A DNA stretch of 64,000 nucleotides from Caballeronia arationis (GTDB lineage Bacteria; Pseudomonadota; Gammaproteobacteria; Burkholderiales; Burkholderiaceae), in assembly GCF_001544975.2 (NCBI RefSeq), contig NZ_FCOG02000026.1:29173-93172 (forward strand). Reading direction: 5' to 3'. A program made the position numbers and the translations under genes. This document shows, one piece after another, positions 8,396 to 18,685 of the stretch (position 1 is the first letter of the stretch; each line of letters starts with the position of its first letter). The notes under the pieces were generated by a model. That model had not been told where the DNA came from, searched no databases, and worked only from the letters and a program-made list of their open reading frames with translations.

Positions 8396-10587
8396 GCATG
8401 CCACGTCCTTAGCAGGAGCGCGTTCGTCACGACGCTCACGCTCGAAAACGCCATCGCGGCGCCCGCGAACATAGGATCGAGCAACCCGAATGCCGCGAGC
8501 GGAATGCCGATCAGGTTATAGGCGAACGCCCAGAAGAGGTTCTGCTGGATCTTCCGGTACGTGCGCCGCGAAATGTCGATGGCATCCGCGACGAGCGCCG
8601 GATCGCCGCGCATCAGTGTGATGCCGGCGGCTTCGATCGCGACGTCGGTGCCGCTCGCCATCGCGATGCCGATGTCGGCGGCGGCGAGCGCCGGGGCGTC
8701 GTTGATGCCGTCGCCGGCCATCGCGACCACGCCGTCCGTCGTCGTTTTGAGTTGCGCGATCACGCGCGCCTTGTCTTCGGGCAGGACCTGCGCGTGAACG
8801 TCCCCGGGCGCGATGCCGAGCGCCGCCGCGACGCTCGCCGCGCTGCCCGCGTTGTCGCCCGTGACGAGCACGCTTCTCACGCCCATCGATGCCAGACGCT
8901 CGACCGCGGCTCGGGCCGTCGGCTTCACCGTATCGCCGAAAGCGATCAGGGCCAGCGCGCGCGGGCCTTCCATTGCGATCAGCCACGACACGGTATTGCC
9001 CTTTGCTTCGAGTTCGCGCGCCCGCGCGGCGAGCGCCAGCGGCACGTCCGCGTTCAGTTCGTCGAGCCAGCGTCCGCTGCCGATCGCCAGCCTGTTCGCG
9101 CCATCGGGGGCGACATTCGCCTCGACGCCGCGCCCCGCGACCGCCCGCGCTTCGCTCGCTTCGAGGCGAGGCGCGCCCGCCTCGTCGGCGGCAGCGACGA
9201 CCGCCCGCGCAAGCGGATGATCGCTCATGCGCTGCACGGCGGCCGCGAAGCCCAGCGCCTGCGTGCGATCGACGCCCGGCGCGGCTTCGAAGGCCGTCAC
9301 GGTGGGACGGCCGACCGTCAGCGTGCCGGTTTTGTCGAAGGCGACGACCTTGATCCGGTGCGCGAGTTCGAGCGCCCCGGCGTCCTTGATGAGCACGCCG
9401 TGCCGCGCCGCGACGCCGGTGCCGGCCATGATCGCGGTCGGTGTCGCGAGTCCGAGCGCGCACGGGCACGCGATCACCAGCACGGCGACCGCGTTCAGCA
9501 GCGCGGTCTCGGCGCCCGCGCCATGCACGAGCCAGCCAATGAGCGTCATGAGCGCAATGGCGAGAATCGCCGGCACGAACACTGCCGACACGCGATCGAC
9601 GAGCCGCTGGATCGGCGCCTTCTCCGCCTGCGCGGATTCGACGAGCCGGATGATGCGCGCGAGCGTCGTTTCTGCGCCGATCGCCATCGTCTCGATCGAG
9701 ATCACGCCTTCGCCGTTGATCGATCCGGCGGTCGCGCGCGCGCCCGGTTCCTTCGCGACGGGCAGGCTTTCGCCCGTAATCAGCGATTCGTCAATATGCG
9801 TGCGGCCCTCGCGCACGACGCCGTCCACCGGCACGCGCTCGCCCGGCCGCACGATCGCGATGTCGCCGATGCGCACCTCGGCAAGCGGAATCTCGCGCTC
9901 GCCCGACGCGCCGCGCACTCGCGCGCGGTCCGGGCGCAATGCGTTGAGCGCGCGGATCGCGTCGGTGGTCTGGCGCTTCGCGCGCGCTTCGAGCCATTTG
10001 CCGAAGCGCACCAGCGTGATGACGACCGCCGACGCCTCGAAGTACAGGTGCATCGCGTCGCCAGGATGCGCGAACATCTGATAGACGCTCAGTCCCCAGG
10101 CCGCCGACGTGCCGAGGGCGACGAGCAGGTCCATGTTGCCGGCCCTAGCCCGCACCGCGTGCCACGCGCCCACGTAGAAGCGCGCGCCGAGCACGAACTG
10201 CACGACGCTCGCGAGCGCTAGCTGAACCCACATATTGAGTTCGAACGCGGAGCCGAGCATCGGCAGGACGAGCGGCAACGTGATGAGCGCCGAGACGATC
10301 ACCGCGACGAGTTCTCCGTTGCGCGTCGGCGACGGCGCGGCGGGCGGCGCTTCGGGCTGGATCGGCGTGGCTTCGTAGCCGGCCTTGGTGATTGCGGCGA
10401 CGAGCTGTTCGTCGCTCACGGACGCGCTCGCGTGCACGGTCGCTTTCTCGGTCGCGAGGTTGACAGACACGCGCTCGACGCCCGGCACGCGCGTCAGGAC
10501 CTTCTCGACGCGCGCCACGCACGACGCGCACGTCATCCCTCCGACGGCGAATTCAGCAGTTTTCGACGGTGCTTCTGCACTGGACAT
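8335..10587 (-). CDS. copA: Copper-translocating P1B-type ATPase
   Basis: A 750-residue inner-membrane Cu(I) export ATPase. It has one N-terminal heavy-metal-associated domain (GMTCASC, about residues 17-23), a TGES actuator motif, the intramembrane [12 protein letters not shown] metal site, the phosphorylation motif DKTGTLT, an HP motif (SDHPLARAV) and [14 protein letters not shown] 10587 is preceded by GGAGTGGATTGTC, a good ribosome site; the frame extends upstream to 10686 but that part is promoter DNA. Transcription is predicted from the CueR-type promoter at 10653-10687. No cueR, copper chaperone or oxidase gene is adjacent. Confidence 0.92.
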   Translation of the reverse strand: MSSAEAPSKTAEFAVGGMTCASCVARVEKVLTRVPGVERVSVNLATEKATVHASASVSDEQLVAAITKAGYEATPIQPEAPPAAPSPTRNGELVAVIVSALITLPLVLPMLGSAFELNMWVQLALASVVQFVLGARFYVGAWHAVRARAGNMDLLVALGTSAAWGLSVYQMFAHPGDAMHLYFEASAVVITLVRFGKWLEARAKRQTTDAIRALNALRPDRARVRGASGEREIPLAEVRIGDIAIVRPGERVPVDGVVREGRTHIDESLITGESLPVAKEPGARATAGSINGEGVISIETMAIGAETTLARIIRLVESAQAEKAPIQRLVDRVSAVFVPAILAIALMTLIGWLVHGAGAETALLNAVAVLVIACPCALGLATPTAIMAGTGVAARHGVLIKDAGALELAHRIKVVAFDKTGTLTVGRPTVTAFEAAPGVDRTQALGFAAAVQRMSDHPLARAVVAAADEAGAPRLEASEARAVAGRGVEANVAPDGANRLAIGSGRWLDELNADVPLALAARARELEAKGNTVSWLIAMEGPRALALIAFGDTVKPTARAAVERLASMGVRSVLVTGDNAGSAASVAAALGIAPGDVHAQVLPEDKARVIAQLKTTTDGVVAMAGDGINDAPALAAADIGIAMASGTDVAIEAAGITLMRGDPALVADAIDISRRTYRKIQQNLFWAFAYNLIGIPLAAFGLLDPMFAGAAMAFSSVSVVTNALLLRTWHAQAGSAVAEDRTGRPITRPA

Positions 10588-10652
10588 GACAATCCACTCC
10601 CGGTCTGGCTGGGCTATTCGAATTTTTTGAACGTTCGGCGAGCCCCGATAGA

Positions 10653-10687
10653 CACAGTATTGACCTTCCAATGCTTGGAAGGTCAAG
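10653..10687 (-). promoter_or_regulatory. CueR/MerR-family copper-responsive promoter
   Basis: Read on the minus strand, TTGACC (-35, 10686-10681) is followed by a 19-bp spacer containing the dyad CCTTCCAAG..TTGGAAGG and by AATACT (-10, about 10661-10656). The long spacer and the CCTTCC..GGAAGG dyad between -35 and -10 are the signature of promoters activated by CueR by DNA distortion. The -10 lies about 70 bp upstream of the copA start. Confidence 0.88.
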
Positions 10688-10705
10688 CGCGGGAGGCCGG
10701 GCAGC

Positions 10706-11356
10706 TTATTTGATCAGAGGCGGCGCGGCGAGCATCGCGCCGGCGAGCGCGTGCGCCTGGGGTTCGTCGCGCGTGCGCAGGCCTTCGGCTGCGCCGCGCC
10801 GGTCGGCGTCGCTCTTGTTCTGCGAAAGCTTCGCCTTGCCGACGAGCCGCGTCACCTCGATCTCGATCCCGACGATCGCTCCCAGCATCTGATTGATGAA
10901 ATCGGCGGGCGCGTCGCCCATTTTCCAGGGTACGGGCTGGCCGGCTTCCATCTTGCGCGTGAGGCGCGCGACGAGGCCGCGCACGAACGCTTCGTCGTCG
11001 CGCACGGTGATCCGGCCGTGCGCGTGCACGACGAGATAGTTGTAAGTCGGCACCTGCCGGTGCGCCTCGTGCTTGCTCGGATACCAGTTCGGCGAGATAT
11101 AGCCCGTCGGGCCCTGGAAAATCACGAGCACGTCCGACTGCGGCCCGACTTCGCGCCACACCGGGTTCGCCCGCGCGACGTGCGCCCGCAGCGTGCCGGG
11201 CGCGCCCGGGTCCTTGCCCGCGTCCAATTCAAATGGCACATGATTCGCGTCGAGGCCGTTCGGCCCGGACGTCACGAGCGCCCCGAGCGGATGCGCCGCG
11301 ATCAGGGCGTGGAGCGCTTCCGGGCGCGTTTCTTCGAAATGGGCGGGGAGGTACAT
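10706..11356 (-). CDS. FMN-binding, PaiB-family protein
   Basis: A 216-residue protein beginning [20 protein letters not shown] and containing [34 protein letters not shown] and [13 protein letters not shown], the diagnostic blocks of the PaiB/FMN-binding negative transcriptional regulator family (split-barrel flavin fold). Bacillus PaiB affects sporulation and protease gene expression with PaiA, but the molecular role in proteobacteria is not established. An open frame extends upstream to 11728, but the conserved family N-terminus fixes the start at 11356. The gene lies just upstream of the copA promoter in the same orientation, with no evidence of a functional link. Confidence 0.8.
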   Translation of the reverse strand: MYLPAHFEETRPEALHALIAAHPLGALVTSGPNGLDANHVPFELDAGKDPGAPGTLRAHVARANPVWREVGPQSDVLVIFQGPTGYISPNWYPSKHEAHRQVPTYNYLVVHAHGRITVRDDEAFVRGLVARLTRKMEAGQPVPWKMGDAPADFINQMLGAIVGIEIEVTRLVGKAKLSQNKSDADRRGAAEGLRTRDEPQAHALAGAMLAAPPLIK

Positions 11357-11633
11357 CGTCGGCTCGGATTGTGGGATGGACAGGCGTCGATGGTACGCGA
11401 TGCGGGCTGGCGCCGAAAGGCGGCGCCGCAAGCCGGGCGCCGCCATTGTCGAGCCGTGGACCCCCGGTTGCGCGCGCGATGCGACGCGCTTCTTGCCTAT
11501 CCTTAATAGATAAGATAAAACCCGGATTCCAAGATGGAAAAATTCGTGGAAAAACAGCGCGGCGTCGAGGTGGGGCACGGCCACGGCAGATCGCGTCGCA
11601 TGGACACACAGTAAAAGAACCGGATCGACTCGA

Positions 11634-13121
11634 ATGAAAACCAATCCACGCTGGGCATTCCCGTTGCATTCGGTTGCCTGCGCGGCTGCCGTTCTCGGCG
11701 CCGCGGCCCTTATGGCGGGGTGCGCCACGAAAACACAGCAGCCGAAACCGAGCGGCGGCTGGCTGAAGGATCAGGTCGCCGACGCCTACACGTTCGGTTT
11801 TCCCCTCGTCGCGACCGACCTCGCGCGCGAGCGGGCTGCGGGCGGCGACGCCAGCCGGCCCGGTCAGGCGCCGCTCAACACGCTGCGCCACGCGACGGCG
11901 CTCCCGCCGGTCGGCGCGCGCGGCTTCCCGAGCGTCGACACGCTCGATTCGAGCGCCTGGCTCGACCTCGCGAGCGAGCCGGTGCTTGTGTCGCTGCCCG
12001 CCGCGCCGCGCGGCCGCTACTACGACGCCCGCGCATTCGACGCCTGGACCAACTCGCTCTATTCGAGCGCCGAGCGCATGCCATTCCCGAAAGCGCAAAC
12101 GATAGCGTTCGTCCCGGCCGGCTGGAAAGGCGTGCTGCCGGCGGGTGCGCTGCGCGTCGATTCGCCGACACGTTACGTCTGGCTTTCAATCCGGGTGCGG
12201 GTGAACGGTCAGCGCGACGTGCGCGAAGCGCGCAAGCTGCAGACGGCGATGGAGATCGAGACGGTGCCGGGCACAGGCGGCGTGAAAAGCGCGAAGAGCA
12301 CGGCGAACGACGCGGCAGCCAACGCCGCCCTCGCCACGCCCGCTACGGCGGGCGCCTGGCCGACCGGCGCCGCCGAGCGCACGACGGCGCCGCCCGTGTC
12401 GATGTCGCCGGCCGAGCAGGCTGCGTCGCTCGACGCCAACGCGTTCTTCGCGCGGCTCGCGCGCGCCCTCGACGACAATCCGCCTGCCCCCGACGACGCT
12501 CACGAAATGAACCAACTCGGCGAGCTCGGCGTGGTGCCGGGCGAGCCGGTGCAGTTCCGCAAGAGCGACGCCGAGCTGCTGGCCACCGGTCTCACCGATG
12601 CCCGCGAGCGGCTCGCGACGGTGCCGTCGAACGCGCTTTCCAAGAACGGCTGGACCTGGTTCGGCGACGGCGCCGGCAACTACGGCTCCGACTACACGCT
12701 GCGTGCGTTCCTTGCGCGCAACCAGCCGGGTACTGGAACGAAGGACAGCGAAGTGCGGCCGGTCGCGCGGGTCGACAGCGACGATCACCCGTTGAACGGC
12801 GCGAATACCTACGTGCTGCATATCGCGCCGAACCAGGTGCCGCCCGTACGCGGCTTCTGGACGCTGACCGCGTACACGAAGGACGGCTCGCTCGCCGATT
12901 CGAAAGTGCCGCGCCTGTCGATTTCCGATCGCGACAAGCTGAAGAAGAACCGCGACGGCTCGGTCGACGTGATCGTGTCGGAGAGTTCGCCCGGCAAGGC
13001 GCGCGCGTCGAACTGGCTGCCGGCGCCCGGCGGCGACTTCCAGCTCGTGATGCGGCTCTATGCGCCGAAGCCGCAGGCCACCGACGGAACCTGGGCGCCG
13101 CCCGTCATCGAGCGGCAGTGA
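11634..13121 (+). CDS. DUF1254/DUF1214 lipoprotein
   Basis: A 495-residue predicted lipoprotein: a hydrophobic signal (about residues 8-28) ends in the lipobox LMAGC. The N-terminal DUF1254 region has ADAYTFGFPLV, LNTLRHA, SVDTLDSSAWLDL and YYDARAFDAWTN; the C-terminal DUF1214 region has NGANTYVLHI, PPVRGFWTLTAY and IVSESSPGKARASNWLPAP. The biochemical role is unknown; the combination occurs in many exported bacterial proteins. A ~60-residue Ala/Thr-rich insertion (about residues 215-265) separates the two regions. It stands alone, with 277 bp of unremarkable sequence upstream. Confidence 0.82.
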   Translation: MKTNPRWAFPLHSVACAAAVLGAAALMAGCATKTQQPKPSGGWLKDQVADAYTFGFPLVATDLARERAAGGDASRPGQAPLNTLRHATALPPVGARGFPSVDTLDSSAWLDLASEPVLVSLPAAPRGRYYDARAFDAWTNSLYSSAERMPFPKAQTIAFVPAGWKGVLPAGALRVDSPTRYVWLSIRVRVNGQRDVREARKLQTAMEIETVPGTGGVKSAKSTANDAAANAALATPATAGAWPTGAAERTTAPPVSMSPAEQAASLDANAFFARLARALDDNPPAPDDAHEMNQLGELGVVPGEPVQFRKSDAELLATGLTDARERLATVPSNALSKNGWTWFGDGAGNYGSDYTLRAFLARNQPGTGTKDSEVRPVARVDSDDHPLNGANTYVLHIAPNQVPPVRGFWTLTAYTKDGSLADSKVPRLSISDRDKLKKNRDGSVDVIVSESSPGKARASNWLPAPGGDFQLVMRLYAPKPQATDGTWAPPVIERQ

Positions 13122-13269
13122 GGTGATGCGCGTCGCGTGAACGACGCGGCGCGGTAATCTCCGTTTTAGTGCAACGTTTGCTTTACGCATCGTCGTATAC
13201 TCGGGCATCACAATTCCCTGACCGCGCGGCGCGTGCTTCGCCTGCACCGAGCCGCGCCGAACGCATCGC

Positions 13270-16200
13270 ATGGCAAGCGTCACCAAGTCTTCGCTGGCAT
13301 CGGCCGGACAAACCCTGCGTGGCGTGGCCAGTGCGCGCCGCACCCGACGCATCTTCATCGGCCTCCTGATAGCGCTCGCCGTCATCGGGCTCCTCGGATT
13401 CTTCGCAGCGCCGCCACTCATCCGGCACGTCGCCGAGCAACAACTGAGCACGCAACTCGACCGTCCGGTGACGATCGGGCGCATCGCGCTCAATCCCTAC
13501 ACGCTCGAATTCGAGGCGGACCGCGTGCACATCGGCGAGTCGGCGGCGAACCTGAAGGGCGCGCCGGCCAGCGCCGCGAACTTCATCGACGTCGAGCGGC
13601 TCATCGTGCGGACTTCGTGGTCGTCGTTGTTCCGGCTCGCGCCCATCGTCGACGAAGTGAAGATCGACTCGCCGCGCCTCGCCCTCGTCCGCTACGACGC
13701 CGAGCGCTTCAATTTCTCCGACCTGATCGCGAAATTCTCGAAGCCGTCGCCGGAGCCGTCGAAGGGTCCGGCGCGCTTTTCCGTTTCGAACATCCGGCTG
13801 GAGAACGGCCGCATCGATTTCGACGACCGGCTGCTGAACGCGCGCCACGTGATCGACCGCTGGGCGCTCGGCATTCCGTTCGTTGCAACGCTGCCGTCCG
13901 CCACCGACATTTTCGTGACGCCTTCGCTGCAGGCGCACATCGACGGCTCGCCGCTTTCGATCAAAGGCCGCACCAAGCCTTTCGCGCAGTCGCGCGAGTC
14001 GGAGATCGCGCTCACGCTCGACGGGCTCGACGTGCCGAAGGTGGCCTCGTATGCGCCGGCTTCGGTGCCGGTGGCCGTGAAAAGCGGCCAGCTTTCGACC
14101 GACCTGAACGTGCGTTTCTCGATTGCCGACGGCGCGCCCGCGATCCACATCGACGGCACCGCCGATCTCGCCGACCTTGCCGTGACCGACAGGCAGAACG
14201 CGCCGCTCGTGGCGGCGCGCGCGCTGCACGTGACGATCGCCAATGCCGAGCCGCTGCGCAACGTCTACCGGATCGACGAGTTGCGCATCTCGCAGCCGGA
14301 CGTGTCGCTCGAACGCGACAAATCGGGCACGCTCAATTTCGCGAAGCTTGCGCCGCCCGCCAGGCCGGACGAGCCAGCGGCGAAGGACGCGAAGGCGCCG
14401 GAGCAGGCCGCGCCGCCGCTCGATCTCGCGGTGAAGCATCTCGGAATCGACGGCGGGCGGATCGCGCTGGATGACCGTCTGCTGGCGCAGCGCACGCAAG
14501 AGACGCTTTCGAATCTGCAAGTGACCGTCGACGATTTCTCGACACTCGCGAAGACGCCCGCGCGCTACACGCTCAAGACGGCGGTCGACAAGGGCGGCAA
14601 GCTCGATGCGTCGGGCAGCTTCACGCTCGCCGCCAAGACCGCCGATCTCAAGCTCGCCGTCGACGCGCTCGCGCTGCCGCCGTTTCAGCCATATATCGAC
14701 AATGCGCTGGCCGCACGCGTCACCGACGGTTCGCTCGGCGTGAACCTGCCTTTGAGCGTCGACTGGTCGAAGCCCGAACCCGTGATCCGGGTCGGCGCTG
14801 GAGACGTGACGCTCAAGTCGCTCAGGCTCGTGCCGGAGTCGGACGCGGCGCCGGTCGCGCTGGCGTCGGCGGTCGCGAAGATCCAGAAAGTCGATGTCGC
14901 CGCGCGCACGGCCGCCATCGACAGCGTGCAGATCACGGGCCTTTCCGTCGACGCGACGCGCATGAAGGACGGCACGATCGACCTCGCTTCTTTGGCCGGC
15001 CCGCACGAGGCGGCGCCCGAGCCGAGCGCCACGCGCAAGATCCAGAAAGCGCAGGCGGCAGGGCCGGCGTGGCGCTATCAGATCGGCCAGATCGCACTCG
15101 CCGACGCGAGCGCGAACTTCACCGACGAAACCACGACGCAGCCCGTCAAGCTGCGTGTCGCGCCGCTGAACGTGAACGTCAGGCAGGTGAGCGACGATCT
15201 GTCGAAGCCGCTCGCCGTCGACGGCAAGCTCACGCTGAACGGGAAGGGCGCGCTCGGCGTGGCCGGCACGGTGACGGTGAATCCGCTGAAAGTGGCGCTG
15301 CACGTCGACGGCAATCAGGTCGATGCCGCCGCGTTCGAGCCGTATTTCGGCAACAAGCTCAACGTCGCGATCGCAAGCGCGCTCGTGAACGCGAACGGCG
15401 ACGTTGCGATGGCGGGCAGCGGGCGCGACCTGAAGGCGTCGTACAAGGGCGACGTGTCGCTCAGCAACGTGCGCATGATCGACAAGGCCACCTCCGACCC
15501 GTTCGCCGGCTGGAAGCTCCTGGGCCTCACGAACGTCAAGGCCGACTACAGCGAGCGCGGCACGGACGTCGAGGCGGCGCGCGTCGTGTTCGCGAACTTC
15601 TACGGCCGCGTGCTGCTCAACGCGCAGGGCAAGCTGAATTTGCGCGATGTCGTCGCGAGCCGGAGCGGGCCGGCTCAGTCCGTCACGCGCGACAAGGACG
15701 CGCCAGCCGAAGCCTCCGCGCCGGTGCCGGCCAGCGCGCCGCAGAACGTGACCGCCGCGAGCGGCCCCGAGAGCCCGGTGAACCTGCGTTTCGGGCAGCT
15801 CGTGTTGCAGAACGGGCGCGTCACCTACACCGACAACTTCATCAAGCCGAATTTCACCGCGAACCTGGTGGGCATCACCGGGACGATCGGCGCATTCGGC
15901 ACGCACTCGACGACGCCCGCGCCGGTCGATGTCGCCGCGAAGCTGGCCGCAAACGGGCCGGTGTCGATCAAGGGGCAGGTGAATCCGCTCATCAAGAAGC
16001 CGTCGCTCGACCTGACCGCGAGCGCGCACGATGTCGAGCTGACCAACCTCACGCCCTATTCGTCGAAATATGCGGGCTATCCGATCACGAAAGGCAAGCT
16101 CAACGTCGATCTGCACTACATGCTCGCGGACGATCAGCTCACCGCGAACAATCACCTGTTCATCGATCAGCTGACGTTCGGCGATCACGTCGACAACCCG

Positions 16201-16968
16201 AGCGCCACCAAGCTGCCGGTGCGGCTCGCGGTGTCGCTGCTGAAGAATTCGCGCGGTGAAATCGACGTGAACATTCCGATTTCCGGGTCGTTGTCGAATC
16301 CGGAATTCTCGATCGGCGGGCTTGTCTGGCAGGCCATCGTCAACCTCGTGCAGAAGGCCGTGACCGCGCCGTTCTCGCTGCTCGCGCATGCGTTCGGCGG
16401 CAATGGCGAGGAACTGGGTTACGTCGAATTCGATCCCGGCTCGGACGACCTGACCGATGCCGCGAAGAAGAAGCTCGACATGATCGCGAAGGCGCTCGCC
16501 GACAAGCCGTCGATCAAGCTCGATCTGTCGGCGCGCGTGGACCCGGCGGTCGACGGTCCGGCGCTGCGGGCCGCGTATGTCGAGCGGCAGGTGCGGATTG
16601 CAAAGCTGCGCGACCAGGTCGGCAGCGGCGCGAGCGTCGATCCGTCGACCGTGAAGGTGTCCGCCGACGAGTACAGCAAGTATCTGGAGAAGGCCTACAA
16701 GTCGGCGGACTTCAAGAAGCCGCGCAACATGATCGGCTTGACCAAGACGCTGCCGGACGAGGAGATGAAGAAGGCGCTCGCCGAGAATGCTCCGGTCGAT
16801 GACGCAGCGCTCAGGGCGCTCGCGCAGAGCCGGGCAGCGGCGGTGCAGGAATTCTTCGATGGGAAGATCGACAGCAAGCGGATTTTTGTCGTCGCGCCGA
16901 AGATGGATACCGATGGCATCAAGGACAAGGGCGCTGCCACGCGAGTGGACTTCGGGTTGAAGTCATAG
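13270..16968 (+). CDS. DUF748-family AsmA-like giant envelope protein
   Basis: A 1232-residue protein with a cytoplasmic basic N-terminus, a single membrane anchor (about residues 28-52, FIGLLIALAVIGLLGFFAA) and a very long periplasmic part made of repeated beta-strand units (EIALTLDGLDV, LDLAVKHLGIDGGRIALDD, VNLRFGQLVLQNGRVTYTD). This is the DUF748 subset of the AsmA-like superfamily, whose members (TamB, YdbH, YhdP) form hydrophobic grooves for lipid traffic between membranes; transfer of that role here is inference. The C-terminal ~200 residues (LGYVEFDPGSDDLTDAAKKK onward) look like an OmpA-type peptidoglycan-associated module. Single-gene unit. Confidence 0.82.
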   Translation: MASVTKSSLASAGQTLRGVASARRTRRIFIGLLIALAVIGLLGFFAAPPLIRHVAEQQLSTQLDRPVTIGRIALNPYTLEFEADRVHIGESAANLKGAPASAANFIDVERLIVRTSWSSLFRLAPIVDEVKIDSPRLALVRYDAERFNFSDLIAKFSKPSPEPSKGPARFSVSNIRLENGRIDFDDRLLNARHVIDRWALGIPFVATLPSATDIFVTPSLQAHIDGSPLSIKGRTKPFAQSRESEIALTLDGLDVPKVASYAPASVPVAVKSGQLSTDLNVRFSIADGAPAIHIDGTADLADLAVTDRQNAPLVAARALHVTIANAEPLRNVYRIDELRISQPDVSLERDKSGTLNFAKLAPPARPDEPAAKDAKAPEQAAPPLDLAVKHLGIDGGRIALDDRLLAQRTQETLSNLQVTVDDFSTLAKTPARYTLKTAVDKGGKLDASGSFTLAAKTADLKLAVDALALPPFQPYIDNALAARVTDGSLGVNLPLSVDWSKPEPVIRVGAGDVTLKSLRLVPESDAAPVALASAVAKIQKVDVAARTAAIDSVQITGLSVDATRMKDGTIDLASLAGPHEAAPEPSATRKIQKAQAAGPAWRYQIGQIALADASANFTDETTTQPVKLRVAPLNVNVRQVSDDLSKPLAVDGKLTLNGKGALGVAGTVTVNPLKVALHVDGNQVDAAAFEPYFGNKLNVAIASALVNANGDVAMAGSGRDLKASYKGDVSLSNVRMIDKATSDPFAGWKLLGLTNVKADYSERGTDVEAARVVFANFYGRVLLNAQGKLNLRDVVASRSGPAQSVTRDKDAPAEASAPVPASAPQNVTAASGPESPVNLRFGQLVLQNGRVTYTDNFIKPNFTANLVGITGTIGAFGTHSTTPAPVDVAAKLAANGPVSIKGQVNPLIKKPSLDLTASAHDVELTNLTPYSSKYAGYPITKGKLNVDLHYMLADDQLTANNHLFIDQLTFGDHVDNPSATKLPVRLAVSLLKNSRGEIDVNIPISGSLSNPEFSIGGLVWQAIVNLVQKAVTAPFSLLAHAFGGNGEELGYVEFDPGSDDLTDAAKKKLDMIAKALADKPSIKLDLSARVDPAVDGPALRAAYVERQVRIAKLRDQVGSGASVDPSTVKVSADEYSKYLEKAYKSADFKKPRNMIGLTKTLPDEEMKKALAENAPVDDAALRALAQSRAAAVQEFFDGKIDSKRIFVVAPKMDTDGIKDKGAATRVDFGLKS

Positions 16969-16973
16969 GGTTT

Positions 16974-17010
16974 GGCTGTCGCTCGCCCAGTCTGGGTCCG
17001 GGCGACAGCC
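16974..17010. terminator. Hairpin between convergent genes
   Basis: GGCTGTCGC (16974-16982) pairs perfectly with GCGACAGCC (17002-17010), with further pairing inside. It sits between the convergent stops of the DUF748 and MFS genes. There is no U-tract on either strand, so it is a candidate for a bidirectional processing or termination structure only. Confidence 0.45.
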
Positions 17011-17014
17011 GCCT

Positions 17015-18610
17015 TCAGTGGGCTCCGGCCGCCGCCCCTCCGCCGCCGCCCTTGGCCCGCTTGGTAATCCAGATCAGCGGAATGATCGCAAGAAAGATCA
17101 CCGCCGAGATAAAGAAAATGTCGTTGAGTCCCATCATCGCCGCTTGCGTGCTGAGGTTGAAGTTGAACACCCCGCGCGCTTGTGCGTCGTTCACGTTGAG
17201 CACCGTCTGCGATGTCCCGAGCGACTGCAGGAACACCGGGTTATAGACATTCGCCTGCTCCGTGAGCCGTTCGTGGTGCAACGCGATCCGGTTGTCCCAC
17301 GCATTGCCGAACAGCGACGTCCCCACCGCGCCGCAAAACACCCGCGCGAAATTCGACAACCCGGCCGCCGCCGGAATCTTCGAAGGCGGCAAGCCCGACA
17401 GCACGATCGACGTAAGCGGCACGAAGAAAAGCGCCATCGGAATGCCCTGCAGAAGCGTCGGCAAGACGAGATGCCACGTGTCGATCTCGATCACATACTT
17501 CGAACGTATGTAGAACACGATCGCAAAGCCGACGAACGCCATCGTCGCGATCACGCGCGCGTCGGTGCGCGGCAGCACTTTGCCCATCACCGGCGCGAGG
17601 ATCACTGCGAAGATGCCGAGCGGCGCCGTGACGAGACCCGCATCCACCGACCTGTAGTTCAGATACTGCTGCATCCATTGCGGCAACAGCACGAGGTTGC
17701 CGAAGAACACGCCATACGCGACCGAAATCGCCACCGTCCCGCCGAAGAAATTGCGCCCCGCGAAAAGCCGCAAGTCGACGACCGGGTTCTCGTCGGTCAA
17801 TTCCCACACGACGAAGAACGCAAACGCGATCACCGCGACAATCGCGAGCACGACGATCACCGGCGACGAAAACCAGTCGAGGTCGCGGCCCTTGTCGAGC
17901 ATGACCTGCAGCGACGCCACCCACGCGACGAGCAGCGCGAGTCCGACCGCGTCGATGGGCGCCTTCTTCGTCGGCGACTCGCGCTTGCGGTAGATGATCC
18001 ACGTGACCGCAGCCGCGAAGAGGCCGACCGGGATGTTGATGTAGAAGATCCACGACCACGAATAGCTGTCGGTGATCCAGCCGCCCAGCGCGGGGCCCGC
18101 GATCGGGCCGACGGTCGCGGTCATCGCCCAGAGTGAGAGCGCCATCGACGACTTCTCCTTCGGATACGAACCGAGCAGGATCGCCTGCGAAAGCGGAATC
18201 AGCGGCCCGGCCACGGCGCCTTGCAGGACACGGGCGACGAGCAGCACCGGCAGGTTCGGCGCGAGCCCGCAGAGCCAGGACGAGATTACAAACAGGAGAA
18301 TGGCGCCGACAAACAGCTTGATCTGGCCGATGCGCTGCGTGAGCCAGCCGGTGAGCGGAATCGAGACGGCGTTGGCCGCCGCGAACACGGTGATGACCCA
18401 CGTGCCTTCATTGACCGAGACGCCGAGGTTGCCGGAGATCGTCGGAATCGCGACGTTCGCAATCGACGAGTCCAGCACGTTCATGAAGGTGGCGAGCGCG
18501 ACGGCGAAGGTCGCGAGGACGAGCTGGCCGCCCGCGAGCGGAGGGGGCGCGGGCTGGCCGGAGGGCGCCCGGGATGCGGGCGCGGCGGCGTTCGAGGGCG
18601 GCGTGCTCAT
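17015..18610 (-). CDS. DHA2-family (EmrB/QacA-type) MFS efflux transporter
   Basis: A 531-residue inner-membrane drug:H+ antiporter with about 14 hydrophobic segments. Family motifs seen are LDSSIANVAIPTISGNLG (motif D1, after TM1), the conserved GWLTQRIGQIKLF (motif A) and the motif C-like LWAMTATVGPIAGPALGGWI. It is related to EmrB, which usually works with a membrane-fusion EmrA and an outer-membrane factor, but neither gene is adjacent. The C-terminal tail is Gly/Ala-rich and low complexity. The substrate cannot be read from sequence. Confidence 0.88.
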   Translation of the reverse strand: MSTPPSNAAAPASRAPSGQPAPPPLAGGQLVLATFAVALATFMNVLDSSIANVAIPTISGNLGVSVNEGTWVITVFAAANAVSIPLTGWLTQRIGQIKLFVGAILLFVISSWLCGLAPNLPVLLVARVLQGAVAGPLIPLSQAILLGSYPKEKSSMALSLWAMTATVGPIAGPALGGWITDSYSWSWIFYINIPVGLFAAAVTWIIYRKRESPTKKAPIDAVGLALLVAWVASLQVMLDKGRDLDWFSSPVIVVLAIVAVIAFAFFVVWELTDENPVVDLRLFAGRNFFGGTVAISVAYGVFFGNLVLLPQWMQQYLNYRSVDAGLVTAPLGIFAVILAPVMGKVLPRTDARVIATMAFVGFAIVFYIRSKYVIEIDTWHLVLPTLLQGIPMALFFVPLTSIVLSGLPPSKIPAAAGLSNFARVFCGAVGTSLFGNAWDNRIALHHERLTEQANVYNPVFLQSLGTSQTVLNVNDAQARGVFNFNLSTQAAMMGLNDIFFISAVIFLAIIPLIWITKRAKGGGGGAAAGAH

Positions 18611-18685
18611 GCGTCAGTCCGTTGAGATCGAGCCGCCAGTGTGCCAGCGCCGATAAAACGGCGCACGAACCCGCCCGTGCGAGGC

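Noticed and set aside
13183..16389. 1068-codon open frame antisense to the DUF748 gene
   Set aside because: Arg/Val/Asp-rich composition typical of the reverse strand of high-GC genes; no domain or ribosome site. The + strand gene has clear family motifs.
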